Part shown: positions 1-7,392 of the stretch, piece after piece
Numbering within the stretch: position 1 is the stretch's first letter
How the letters are laid out: every line of letters begins with the position of its first letter
Origin: CAINEC01 sp046303115
Lineage (GTDB): Bacteria; Bacteroidota; Bacteroidia; AKYH767-A; OLB10
Reading direction: 5' to 3'
DNA: 23,793 nucleotides
NCBI GenBank assembly: GCA_046303115.1
Contig: JBKCGZ010000001.1
Span: 1-23,793 of the forward strand
Translations under genes and position numbers: made by a program
Notes under the pieces: generated by a model
Told to the model about the DNA's origin: nothing
What the model saw: the letters and a program-made list of their open reading frames with translations, nothing else
The model's database searches: none

Positions 1-871
1 TATAATTTTCTTGCGAGTAATCGTATTGCACAAAATCTTTCGGACGTAATGTTTTTACATTCCAAGTATGAAACAACTCATGCGATGCAACTCCTAATAA
101 TTCTTTATAAAACTCCGGCTTCATTAATGAATAACCTGGTCCGAGGGCAAGGACAGTTGAAGTTGTATGCTCAACTCCGTGATAAAAACGATACGGGGTA
201 ATCAGAATCAAGTAATGATATTCAGCAACAGGAAATGTATGCATCACTTCCAACTGCTTTTTAGTGTATGCGATGAAATCTTTTTTAATACGATCGAAAT
301 CAGGATTCACTTGCCCTTGAAACCAAAGATGAAATTTAATTCCATCGACTTCGAATGAATCATGATGCATCGAAGCAGAGGCAATAAAAGGACTATCAAC
401 TAAATCGTGATAGGTTGCAGCGTGAAGGACATTTTTGCTAAGTGGTTTTAATCCGCAGGCAATTTCCCAAGCCACATCTACATCAATTGTTAAAACACAT
501 TCGGTATGAAGCAAGCCATCCAAATAAGGCATACAATGAACAGGATTCACATAAAGAAAATCAGCATCCGTAAAACAAGCACCTGCATCTAACTGATTTG
601 CGTAGTAATTAAACGTGATGGTCATTTCGTTGCAGGCAATTGTATTCACCATCCAACTATGACTATCTATTTTTTCAAACTGAATAGGATTATTATGCTC
701 ATCTGTAATTTTAAAATCGCGAACATTCTTAGCAAAATTCCCAAGCTCATATCTACCAGGTCGCCATTTCGGTAACTTCACTAAAGTACTATCGGAATTA
801 ACATTCGCCTTAAAAGAAACCTGAATGTATCGGGTAGATGGATTAGGAGAAGAAATTTGATACTGCCACAT
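1..871 (-). CDS. M61 family metallopeptidase (glycyl aminopeptidase type), N-terminal part
   Basis: The reading frame starts at the ATG at 869-871 and stays open to the left edge, giving 290 codons of a protein normally about 600 residues long, so the C-terminal half (usually with a PDZ domain) lies outside the window. The zinc-binding HExxH motif is visible as HELFH at residues 264-268, inside the sequence SHELFHTWNVKTLRP that is characteristic of M61. About 40 residues before it is YHGVEHTTST, the counterpart of the family's GG(L/V)EH motif. The N-terminal 150 residues look like the beta-rich M61 N-terminal domain (KLPKWRPGRYELGNFA). No signal peptide is visible, so a cytoplasmic location is inferred. 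Family members cleave N-terminal glycine or alanine residues; the substrate here is unknown. It is divergent from lpdA across a 170-base gap. The family call is secure; the physiological role is not. Confidence 0.9.
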   Translation of the reverse strand, partial: MWQYQISSPNPSTRYIQVSFKANVNSDSTLVKLPKWRPGRYELGNFAKNVRDFKITDEHNNPIQFEKIDSHSWMVNTIACNEMTITFNYYANQLDAGACFTDADFLYVNPVHCMPYLDGLLHTECVLTIDVDVAWEIACGLKPLSKNVLHAATYHDLVDSPFIASASMHHDSFEVDGIKFHLWFQGQVNPDFDRIKKDFIAYTKKQLEVMHTFPVAEYHYLILITPYRFYHGVEHTTSTVLALGPGYSLMKPEFYKELLGVASHELFHTWNVKTLRPKDFVQYDYSQENY

Positions 872-889
872 AATTTTTAATCTTGGCCG

Positions 890-897
890 TAAAGGTA
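890..897 (-). promoter_or_regulatory. Candidate -7 promoter element for the M61 peptidase gene
   Basis: On the minus strand this reads TACCTTTA, one base away from the Bacteroidota consensus TAnnTTTG, and ends 18 bases before the ATG at 871. The same distance is seen for several other genes in this window, which is the main support. No clear -33 TTG element is seen. Confidence 0.4.
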
Positions 898-943
898 ACC
901 AAAGAAGGTATATTACCGAGTAAACCTAAGGAGTTTCATACTG

Positions 944-971
944 CTGAATTTCAGTCATATGCCCTATATGA
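944..971. promoter_or_regulatory. Adjacent inverted repeats in the M61/lpdA divergent intergenic region
   Basis: Two inverted repeats abut: CTGAAtTTCAG at 944-954 (perfect 5-bp arms around one base) and TCATAT-gccct-ATATGA at 955-971 (perfect 6-bp arms, 5-base loop). In addition TTTCATA at 934-940 is the exact complement of TATGAAA at 967-973. They lie between the two divergent start codons and about 40 bases upstream of the lpdA -7 element, where an operator would sit. There is no T-tract typical of a terminator. A regulator-binding role is inference; short palindromes also arise by chance in AT-rich DNA. Confidence 0.3.
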
Positions 972-1012
972 AATAACAAAAAGCCTCCGACTGAACTTAT
1001 TTAGATTTCAAT

Positions 1013-1020
1013 TACCTTTG
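1013..1020 (+). promoter_or_regulatory. Candidate -7 promoter element for lpdA
   Basis: TACCTTTG matches the Bacteroidota -7 consensus TAnnTTTG exactly and ends 21 bases before the lpdA ATG, predicting a short leader of roughly 15 bases. A matching -33 TTTG is not evident. Confidence 0.6.
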
Positions 1021-1041
1021 CCCCATTAAATACATACAATT

Positions 1042-2430
1042 ATGAATTACGATTTAATAGTTATTGGAAGCGGTCCTGGAGGATATGTTGCTGCCATTCG
1101 TGCAAGTCAATTGGGAATGAAAGTAGCCGTGGTTGAAAAAGAATCATTAGGCGGAGTTTGTTTGAACTGGGGATGTATTCCAACGAAAGCTTTATTAAAG
1201 AGCGCTCAGGTTTTTGAATATTTAAAGCATGCTGCTGATTACGGTATTACAGTATCAGAAGGTAAAGCTGATTTTAATGCAGTGATAAAGAGAAGTCGCG
1301 GAGTAGCTGATGGCATGAGCAAAGGAATTCAGTTTTTATTCAAGAAAAATAAGATTGACGTAATCATGGGTTACGGAAAATTAAAGCCAGGAAAGAAAGT
1401 AGAAGTAACTGCTGCTGATGGTAAAGTTTCTATAATTGAAGCTAACCATATCATGCTTGCAACGGGTGCGCGTAGCCGTAATTTGCCAAACATGCCGCAA
1501 GATGGAAAGAAAATCATTGGCTATCGTGAAGCAATGGTTTTACCTGAAATGCCTAAGAGCATGGTGATTGTTGGATCAGGTGCAATCGGAAGTGAGTTTG
1601 CTTATTTCTATAATGCAATGGGAACGAAAGTTACGATTGTTGAATTCATGGCGAACATTGTTCCTGTAGAAGATGAAGATGTAAGTAAGCAATTAGAAAA
1701 ATCATTCAAGAAGATGGGCATTAATGTAATGACAGGCTCATCGGTTGAATCAGTTGATACAGCTGAAAACGGTTGCAAGGTAAAAGTAAAAACTGCAAAA
1801 GGCGAAGAGATTATCGAGTGTGACATCGTACTTTCTGCTGCAGGTGTTGTTTCCAATCTTGAAAATATCGGATTAGAAGAAGTTGGTGTTATTACTGATA
1901 AAGGTAAAGTATTAGTGAACGATTACTACCAAACAAATATCCCAGGCGTTTATGCAATTGGTGATATCGTTAAGGGACCAGCGTTAGCACACGTAGCTTC
2001 TGCGGAAGGAATTTGCTGCGTTGAGAAAATTGCGGGAATGCATGTTGAGCCAATCAACTATAGCAACATCCCAGGATGTACGTATTGCTCTCCTGAAATT
2101 GCTTCTGTTGGTATGACAGAAAAAGCAGCGAAAGAAGCGGGTTACGAAATTAAAGTTGGTAAGTTCCCATTCTCTGCAAGTGGTAAAGCGCAAGCTGGTG
2201 GAGCATCAGAAGGATTTGTGAAAGTAATTTTTGATGCAAAATATGGCGAGTGGTTAGGAGCTCACTTTATTGGAGCGAATGTAACGGAGATGATTGCAGA
2301 AGTTGTTGTTGCAAGAAATTTAGAGACAACTGGACATGAAATCATTAAGTCGATTCACCCACACCCTACTATGTCGGAAGCCGTAATGGAAGCGGTTGCG
2401 ATGGCTTATGGCGAAGTGATTCACTTATAA
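1042..2430 (+). CDS. lpdA: Dihydrolipoyl dehydrogenase (E3)
   Basis: This flavoprotein reoxidises dihydrolipoamide with NAD+ in the pyruvate and 2-oxoglutarate dehydrogenase complexes and the glycine cleavage system. At 462 residues it has the family's usual length. The N-terminal FAD-binding Rossmann motif is GSGPGG (residues 9-14). The redox-active disulfide is GGVCLNWGCIPTK, C40 and C45. The NAD-binding motif is GSGAIG (178-183), followed by an acidic E200 at the end of beta-2, as expected for NAD rather than NADP. YAIGD is the second FAD contact. The C-terminal HPHPTMSE supplies the catalytic His441-Glu446 pair of the partner subunit of the homodimer. It is transcribed alone, from its own -7 element to a hairpin terminator just after the stop codon, so the matching E1/E2 genes are elsewhere. 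Nothing suggests truncation or loss of activity. Confidence 0.97.
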   Translation: MNYDLIVIGSGPGGYVAAIRASQLGMKVAVVEKESLGGVCLNWGCIPTKALLKSAQVFEYLKHAADYGITVSEGKADFNAVIKRSRGVADGMSKGIQFLFKKNKIDVIMGYGKLKPGKKVEVTAADGKVSIIEANHIMLATGARSRNLPNMPQDGKKIIGYREAMVLPEMPKSMVIVGSGAIGSEFAYFYNAMGTKVTIVEFMANIVPVEDEDVSKQLEKSFKKMGINVMTGSSVESVDTAENGCKVKVKTAKGEEIIECDIVLSAAGVVSNLENIGLEEVGVITDKGKVLVNDYYQTNIPGVYAIGDIVKGPALAHVASAEGICCVEKIAGMHVEPINYSNIPGCTYCSPEIASVGMTEKAAKEAGYEIKVGKFPFSASGKAQAGGASEGFVKVIFDAKYGEWLGAHFIGANVTEMIAEVVVARNLETTGHEIIKSIHPHPTMSEAVMEAVAMAYGEVIHL

Positions 2431-2450
2431 GAAATAAAAATAATTTTAGA

Positions 2451-2480
2451 AAAGGCTGTCTCGATGAGATGGCCTTTTTT
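2451..2480. terminator. Bidirectional terminator between lpdA and the DUF4259 gene
   Basis: Arms 2451-2462 and 2466-2477 pair over 12 bp (two of the pairs G-T) around the triloop GAT. The plus strand ends in TTTTTT (2475-2480), and the A-run on the left gives T-rich sequence on the minus strand. It lies 20 bases after the lpdA stop and touches the stop codon of the convergent gene at 2479. Confidence 0.8.
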
Positions 2481-2925
2481 AATGCAGTCGCTCGAGCAAA
2501 TCATTCATCTCTGCTTCCCATTCCTTAAACAATTTTGCATCGCGCCAGAAAAGATAATAATCACAACGCTCAGAGGTCAGAAGTGTTTTAATAGCATTGA
2601 TGGCTAATAGTCGAAGATCTTTATTGGAAGGATCTGAAATTTCATCCCAATCAGGATGTGCCACTTTTACTCCATCGGTATATTCACCATCAAAAAATTC
2701 AGGGCCTGGAAAATGTTTTGAAATATTGCCCATTGATGCTGCAACCAATTCTGCACCCAACACAGCTACACAACAGGTCTCGTACATTGTTAAATCTTCG
2801 AAATCGTCGATAACAATTGAACATGACGTTCGAATTTCACCAATTAAATCACCACCATTTAAAATTTCTTCAAAGAGATCCATCGCATCTCTGTCTTGAA
2901 ATATGGAAACACCAAAGACTGACAT
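2479..2925 (-). CDS. DUF4259 domain-containing protein
   Basis: A 148-residue soluble acidic protein without signal peptide or membrane segment. The opening MSVFGVSIFQDRDAMDLFEEI, the alanine-rich central helix (VLGAELVAASMG) and the C-terminal WEAEMNDLLERL match my memory of DUF4259 proteins, which open with M-x-x-[WF]-G-x-x-[IF]-F-x-[DN]-D-x-A and end with a tryptophan-containing helix. The biochemical role of DUF4259 is not known to me; family members are often found as stray small genes. It is the last gene of the operon beginning with the RNA methyltransferase, and its ATG follows the upstream stop codon by a single base, so translation is probably coupled. Family assignment is moderate, function unknown. 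Confidence 0.75.
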   Translation of the reverse strand: MSVFGVSIFQDRDAMDLFEEILNGGDLIGEIRTSCSIVIDDFEDLTMYETCCVAVLGAELVAASMGNISKHFPGPEFFDGEYTDGVKVAHPDWDEISDPSNKDLRLLAINAIKTLLTSERCDYYLFWRDAKLFKEWEAEMNDLLERLH

Positions 2926-2926
2926 C

Positions 2927-3511
2927 TTAATTACATTTTTTCATTCGTTCAACAAAATTGGTAAGCAGTAAATCACGCTGTTCTATAAACTCTGAAATAC
3001 TTTTATAAAGCAATGTTTTTCCTGCACGATTCATAAAATTAAAATAGATAGCTTCATTCGATGTAGTAAAATAAACATAAGAAGCAATTGAAACGGCTGA
3101 ATCAATTTCCGTTTTCGTATATCCGTAAAAGTTATATCCTTTAATCGTTAAGGTATCCACTTTGGATTGTACACGCTTAGTACTTTGAAGCAAGAGCTGA
3201 TAATTATCGACAATAATAGCTTTGTCGGTTTCAAAAGCTGCACTATCGGATACTTCTATTTTAATATACAGCGAAGGCATTTTATCGGCTGTTGTGAAAT
3301 GCCCCTTGTAATTATCGATATTAGAAACCTCTTCTAATCCATTCTTCGTTTTTAGAAACTTGGATTTTTTTGTCCCTACTCCATAATGATCGAAACGTAA
3401 AAAAAGAAAGTTATCATTTCCTTTAAATCCTTCAACACAGCGAATCGCATTCGATTGTGCAAAGGCATTCAAACTAATCACCATTAAAAGAAAGAAAATT
3501 ATTTTTTTCAT
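2927..3511 (-). CDS. Secreted hypothetical protein
   Basis: A 194-residue protein I do not recognise. The N-terminus has a clear Sec signal peptide: MKK, then a hydrophobic run to about residue 17, with likely cleavage after NAFA or NAFAQ near residues 18-19. The mature part is rich in alternating hydrophobic and charged residues (probably beta-rich), with only two cysteines, C25 at the start and C193 at the end, which could join in a disulfide after export. There is no lipobox and no T9SS sorting domain, so a periplasmic location is inferred. It is 5 bases downstream of the RNA methyltransferase gene and 1 base upstream of the DUF4259 gene, so the three are almost certainly co-transcribed. 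The function is unknown, and the link to RNA modification may be incidental. Confidence 0.75.
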   Translation of the reverse strand: MKKIIFFLLMVISLNAFAQSNAIRCVEGFKGNDNFLFLRFDHYGVGTKKSKFLKTKNGLEEVSNIDNYKGHFTTADKMPSLYIKIEVSDSAAFETDKAIIVDNYQLLLQSTKRVQSKVDTLTIKGYNFYGYTKTEIDSAVSIASYVYFTTSNEAIYFNFMNRAGKTLLYKSISEFIEQRDLLLTNFVERMKKCN

Positions 3512-3516
3512 TTTCG

Positions 3517-4914
3517 TTAATCAATCAATTCTAGTAACGCTACATTCTCAACATGTGCCGTATGCGGAAACATATCGACAGGTTGTAATTTAACCACTCT
3601 GTATTTTTCACTTAGCATTTCTAAGTCGCGGGCTTGCGTTGCAGGATTACAACTTACGTAAACAATCTTCTTACAAGCAACTTTCAATAACTGCTTTACT
3701 ACATCCGCATGCATTCCTACACGAGGAGGATCCGTGATGATTACATCCGGGCGACCATTCTGTTCCATGAAATCATCCGTCAATAAATCTTTCATATCAC
3801 CTGCGTAAAAAACCGTGTTCTCTACTTTATTGATTGATGAATTTACGTTCGCATCATCAATTGCTTCTTTCACGTATTCAATTCCAACAACCTTCTTTGA
3901 TTGATGCGCCACAAAGTTGGCAATCGTTCCTGTGCCTGTATATAAATCATACACCACTTCATTACCTTTCAAATTGGCAAACTCACGAGCTACCTGATAA
4001 AGCACTAACGCTTGCTTTCCATTCGTTTGAAAAAACGATTTGGGGCCGATGCGAAACGTTAAGTTTTCCATTTGCTCTTCGATGTATTCCTTTCCATGAT
4101 AGCAATGAATTTCCTGATCATGGATGGTATCGTTTGCTTTATTATTGATGACATATAACAACGAAGTAATTTGCGGAAAATTATTTTTCAGATGCTCCAA
4201 CAATCCATTCAACTTCCCTTCTTCATCTTGATACACCATCACAATCACCATCAAGCCACCGATGGTAGTATTACGGATAATCAGTCCGCGCATCATTCCT
4301 TCTCGCTTGCGGATATTCATAAACGGCATTTGATTTTCAACGCAATATTTGCGGACACTTAAACGAATATCGTTAGAAGGATCAGCTTGCAAATAACACT
4401 GACGAATGTCTAGTACTTTATCAAACTTACCAGGAATATGAAAACCTAACCCAGGTTCAAATGCTGGCTCATCAACATTCATCTCTTCACGGGTAAGCCA
4501 TTTTCTATCAGCAAAACTATAATCGAGTTTATTGCGATAAAAAACCTGCTCTGCACTACCAATGATGGGAAGAATATTTGGGCTCTCTAATTTACCGATG
4601 CGCGTCATGGCATCTTCCACTTGCTTTTGCTTAAACTGCAATTGCATAGAATAAGAAAAGTGTTGCCACTTACAACCGCCACAGGTTCCAAAATGATGAC
4701 AAACGGGAGTTGTTCTTTCCTTTGATGGTTGAACAATTGAATGAACGCTTCCTTCAAAAAAGGATTTATGCTTTTTACGAATTTTTACATTGACAATATC
4801 GCCGGGAACTGCCTTATCAATAAAGATAACAACGCCGTCACTTTTACAAACTGCTTTCCCTTCATCGGCAATATCGATTACCTCTAAATTTTCAATAATA
4901 TCTCCTGGCTTCAT
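3517..4914 (-). CDS. rlmD: RlmD/RumA-type 23S rRNA (uracil-C5)-methyltransferase
   Basis: An S-adenosylmethionine-dependent enzyme that methylates C5 of a uridine, in the classical case U1939 of 23S rRNA. Residues 1-60 form the TRAM RNA-binding domain (GDIIENLEVIDIADEGKAV). The [4Fe-4S] cluster ligands are C72, C78 and C81 (CHHFGTCGGC) plus C173. FFQTN (294-298) precedes the SAM-binding Rossmann domain with DLYTGTGTI (323-331). DPPRVG is at 395-400, the nucleophile is C422 in VSCNPAT, and the probable general base is E456 in PHTAHVE. At 465 residues it has full length. Bacteroidota often have several paralogues of this family, and some act on other uridines, so the exact target base is uncertain. 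It heads a three-gene operon and is divergent from the T9SS type B protein gene, with 57 bases between the starts. Confidence 0.92.
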   Translation of the reverse strand: MKPGDIIENLEVIDIADEGKAVCKSDGVVIFIDKAVPGDIVNVKIRKKHKSFFEGSVHSIVQPSKERTTPVCHHFGTCGGCKWQHFSYSMQLQFKQKQVEDAMTRIGKLESPNILPIIGSAEQVFYRNKLDYSFADRKWLTREEMNVDEPAFEPGLGFHIPGKFDKVLDIRQCYLQADPSNDIRLSVRKYCVENQMPFMNIRKREGMMRGLIIRNTTIGGLMVIVMVYQDEEGKLNGLLEHLKNNFPQITSLLYVINNKANDTIHDQEIHCYHGKEYIEEQMENLTFRIGPKSFFQTNGKQALVLYQVAREFANLKGNEVVYDLYTGTGTIANFVAHQSKKVVGIEYVKEAIDDANVNSSINKVENTVFYAGDMKDLLTDDFMEQNGRPDVIITDPPRVGMHADVVKQLLKVACKKIVYVSCNPATQARDLEMLSEKYRVVKLQPVDMFPHTAHVENVALLELID

Positions 4915-4932
4915 GGTATTTTTTTACGGAGA

Positions 4933-4940
4933 TAAAAATA
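4933..4940 (-). promoter_or_regulatory. Candidate -7 promoter element for the rlmD operon
   Basis: Minus-strand TATTTTTA, a TTTA variant of TAnnTTTG, 18 bases before the ATG at 4914. It is adjacent to the opposing element at 4943-4950, so the two promoters would overlap back to back. Confidence 0.4.
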
Positions 4941-4942
4941 GG

Positions 4943-4950
4943 TAACTTTG
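4943..4950 (+). promoter_or_regulatory. Candidate -7 promoter element for the T9SS type B protein gene
   Basis: TAACTTTG matches TAnnTTTG exactly, 21 bases before the ATG at 4972. A TTTAC at 4923-4927, 15 bases upstream, could be a weak -33 element. Confidence 0.55.
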
Positions 4951-4971
4951 AGCTGCCTTTACACCAAATAA

Positions 4972-7338
4972 ATGAAAAAACTTTCGCTGTTAATTCTTTT
5001 GATTTTAGCAAGCAACTTTGCTTTTTCATTGCACATTGCGGGTGGCGACTTAACAACGAAGTACTTAGGCAATAATAATTTTGAAGTTGACTTAGTTCTT
5101 TACCGCGATTGTTCAAATCCACAAGGCTCTCCGTTTGATCAGGATATCACCATTGGTATATTTAATTCAGATGATAATACACTATTTGACACCATTCATC
5201 TGGATTTAGGCTCAATTCAAGCACTATCTTATTCGGGGCCTGGATGTGTTGCACCACCTTCAGTATGTATGCAAGCTGGAACTTACAAGCGAATAGTTCA
5301 ATTACCCAACCGACCATTAGGCTATTATTTAGTTTGGGAACGATGCTGCCGAAATACAACAGTTGTTAATATTCAAAATCCGAGTCAGGCAGGATTGGCT
5401 TTTTATTGCTCGATACCAGACCCTGCATTACAAAGCTCTAGTCCGGAATTTACTGTGCCACCTCTACCCTATGTTTGTGCGCAGTCATACTTTAAATTAC
5501 CATTTACTGCCGTAGATGTTGATGGCGACTCTTTAGTTTACACATTTACATCACCACTTGAGGGGGGGCATACCTCATCAGGAACCCCAAATCCATTCAG
5601 CCCTTCTGGGGCCAATCAGATACCTCAACCTGTTCCTTATACCTCTTGTAGTTGGCAACCACCCTATTCCCTCAATGGCATTTGCGGAACTACGATGCCG
5701 TTAGTTATTAATCGACAAACCGGATTAGCAGAAGGGCAAACAGATGCAACAGGACTTTATGCAATGGCAGTAAGTGTAAAAGAATATCGCAATGGCGTTC
5801 AGATTGGTGAGATTCGACGTGAAATTGAAATCACTGCAATACCTTGTAGTGGAAACACTGCTCCGAATTTATCTGCTAATGTGATTAATAAAAACTATGA
5901 ACTATACGCTGGCGATAATTTATGTTTTAATGTAACAGCAAGCGATCCAAACAATGATTCGTTGTTTTTAAATTACTCAGGAGAAATATTTGCTAATACA
6001 CCTAACACTAGTATTCAAGCTCCTTATGCGGTGAGTTATGATACCGTAGGACAATCTTCTGTAAGTACCACTTTTTGTTGGAACACAGCATGCAATCAAG
6101 GAAGGGATTCCGCCTACGTCATCACCTATGAAATTTCTGATAATGGTTGTCCTTTACCTCTAACATCTATCGGAAAATTCACTATACTTGTCAAGCCGAC
6201 ACCAATCATAACTTCACAAAATCTTATTTGCCTTCAATCAACGGATAATAACACCATCGCATTAACGATTGCGAATGATAACAGCATCATCAACCGGCTT
6301 TTCGACCACTTTACAATTTACAGAAGTACTAACGGTGGTCCGTTTACGCAAATTGGTAATTATTCAAAAACTACGACGCTTTACGACTCCACCGCTAACA
6401 ACAACTCAACAAATAAATATTGCTATTACATGACTGGAACCAATCGATGTGGCGAAGAAGGTCCCGTATCAGATACTTTATGCAGCGGAGACAGTAGCTT
6501 TGTAAAAATTGCTGAAATTATCAGCGTATCAGTTACTAATCATAATCAAATTAGTATAACATGGAAAAACAATCCTGATTTTTACTCTGCGACATTACAT
6601 ATACAACGTAAATTAAATTGTGATACATGTAGCTGGCAAGACATTGCACAATTAAAGAACTACGCTTTTAATAGTTTTACCGATGAAAAAGTTTATACAA
6701 ATGAAACTTCTTATTGCTACAATATTTTTGTTACTGATGATTGTGGTAATACCTTCCCTCCCTGTAAAGAGCAATGCAGTATCTTGCTAGAAGGAGAGCA
6801 ATTCCCGTACGAACATCGTTTAAATTGGACTGAATATATTAATTGGGATAATCAAGTGTCAGGTTATTACATTGAACGTTCAGAACAAACATTTGGAATG
6901 CCTTATTCAGATTTGTATTTTAACAACGCTAACACCTTCGAATTTATTGATGATAATTTACCTCTTAAAAATGGAGTGTTTCATTATCGTATTCGTGCAG
7001 AGGAAAATCAAGGAGGCAATAATGCAAAGAGTTATTCCAACGAAATAGAATTAATTCAAAAACCAATTTTGTTTTTACCGAATGCATTCTCTCCAAATGA
7101 AGATGATTTAAATGAAGTCTGGAAAGCAGAAGGTGCATTTATTAAAGATTACAAGCTTTTATTATTGAACCGATGGTCGCAATTAATTTTTGAAAGCAAT
7201 TCGGTTGAAGATACTTGGAATGGAAAATACAAAGATGTAGATGTCCCTGAAGGCGTTTATTTTTATCGCTTGCGTTATTCAGGCTACGATTTAAGAACAG
7301 TTTACGAGCGATTAGGAACAATCACCGTTATTAGATAA
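4972..7338 (+). CDS. Gliding motility-associated C-terminal domain (T9SS type B) surface protein
   Basis: A 788-residue exported protein. Residues 1-19 are a signal peptide, with likely cleavage before LHIAGGDL. The mature start HIAGGDLTTKYLG, then VLYRDCSNP, PPSVCMQAGTY and YLVWERCCRNTT, belongs to a cysteine-rich N-terminal module common in large Bacteroidota surface proteins (about residues 20-290). A cadherin-like VDVDGDSLVYTF segment lies within it. The middle (about 410-690) looks like two or three fibronectin type III-like beta domains (ITWKNNPDFYSATLHIQRK; LNWTEYINWDNQVSGYYIERS). Residues 698-788 form the gliding-motility C-terminal domain (FLPNAFSPNEDDLNEVW ... VPEGVYFYRLRYSG), the signal for outer-membrane export by the type IX system with type B sorting. 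The usual fate is the cell surface or SprF-assisted secretion. The ligand or adhesive role is unknown. No terminator is evident before the aminotransferase gene. Confidence 0.92.
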   Translation: MKKLSLLILLILASNFAFSLHIAGGDLTTKYLGNNNFEVDLVLYRDCSNPQGSPFDQDITIGIFNSDDNTLFDTIHLDLGSIQALSYSGPGCVAPPSVCMQAGTYKRIVQLPNRPLGYYLVWERCCRNTTVVNIQNPSQAGLAFYCSIPDPALQSSSPEFTVPPLPYVCAQSYFKLPFTAVDVDGDSLVYTFTSPLEGGHTSSGTPNPFSPSGANQIPQPVPYTSCSWQPPYSLNGICGTTMPLVINRQTGLAEGQTDATGLYAMAVSVKEYRNGVQIGEIRREIEITAIPCSGNTAPNLSANVINKNYELYAGDNLCFNVTASDPNNDSLFLNYSGEIFANTPNTSIQAPYAVSYDTVGQSSVSTTFCWNTACNQGRDSAYVITYEISDNGCPLPLTSIGKFTILVKPTPIITSQNLICLQSTDNNTIALTIANDNSIINRLFDHFTIYRSTNGGPFTQIGNYSKTTTLYDSTANNNSTNKYCYYMTGTNRCGEEGPVSDTLCSGDSSFVKIAEIISVSVTNHNQISITWKNNPDFYSATLHIQRKLNCDTCSWQDIAQLKNYAFNSFTDEKVYTNETSYCYNIFVTDDCGNTFPPCKEQCSILLEGEQFPYEHRLNWTEYINWDNQVSGYYIERSEQTFGMPYSDLYFNNANTFEFIDDNLPLKNGVFHYRIRAEENQGGNNAKSYSNEIELIQKPILFLPNAFSPNEDDLNEVWKAEGAFIKDYKLLLLNRWSQLIFESNSVEDTWNGKYKDVDVPEGVYFYRLRYSGYDLRTVYERLGTITVIR

Positions 7339-7367
7339 GTACTATTTACTTTCGCCGGATAAAACCT

Positions 7368-7375
7368 TACCTTTG
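7368..7375 (+). promoter_or_regulatory. Candidate promoter for ornithine aminotransferase
   Basis: TACCTTTG matches TAnnTTTG, 17 bases before the ATG at 7393. The stretch TTTACTTTCG at 7345-7354 starts 23 bases upstream of it. The same arrangement, TTTACTTCCG with the same 13-base gap, precedes the T9SS gene at 16831. Confidence 0.6.
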
Positions 7376-7392
7376 CAGCAATAATTTACATT

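Noticed and set aside
167..358. 63-codon plus-strand frame opposite the M61 gene
   Set aside because: It lies wholly antisense to a frame with clear M61 motifs, and its own translation shows no family resemblance or promoter.
1608..2193. Two minus-strand frames opposite lpdA
   Set aside because: Shadows of a well-supported gene; composition reflects antisense codons.
3834..4362. Plus-strand frames opposite the RNA methyltransferase
   Set aside because: His/Gln/Ser-rich translations typical of antisense reads; the true gene has all its catalytic motifs.
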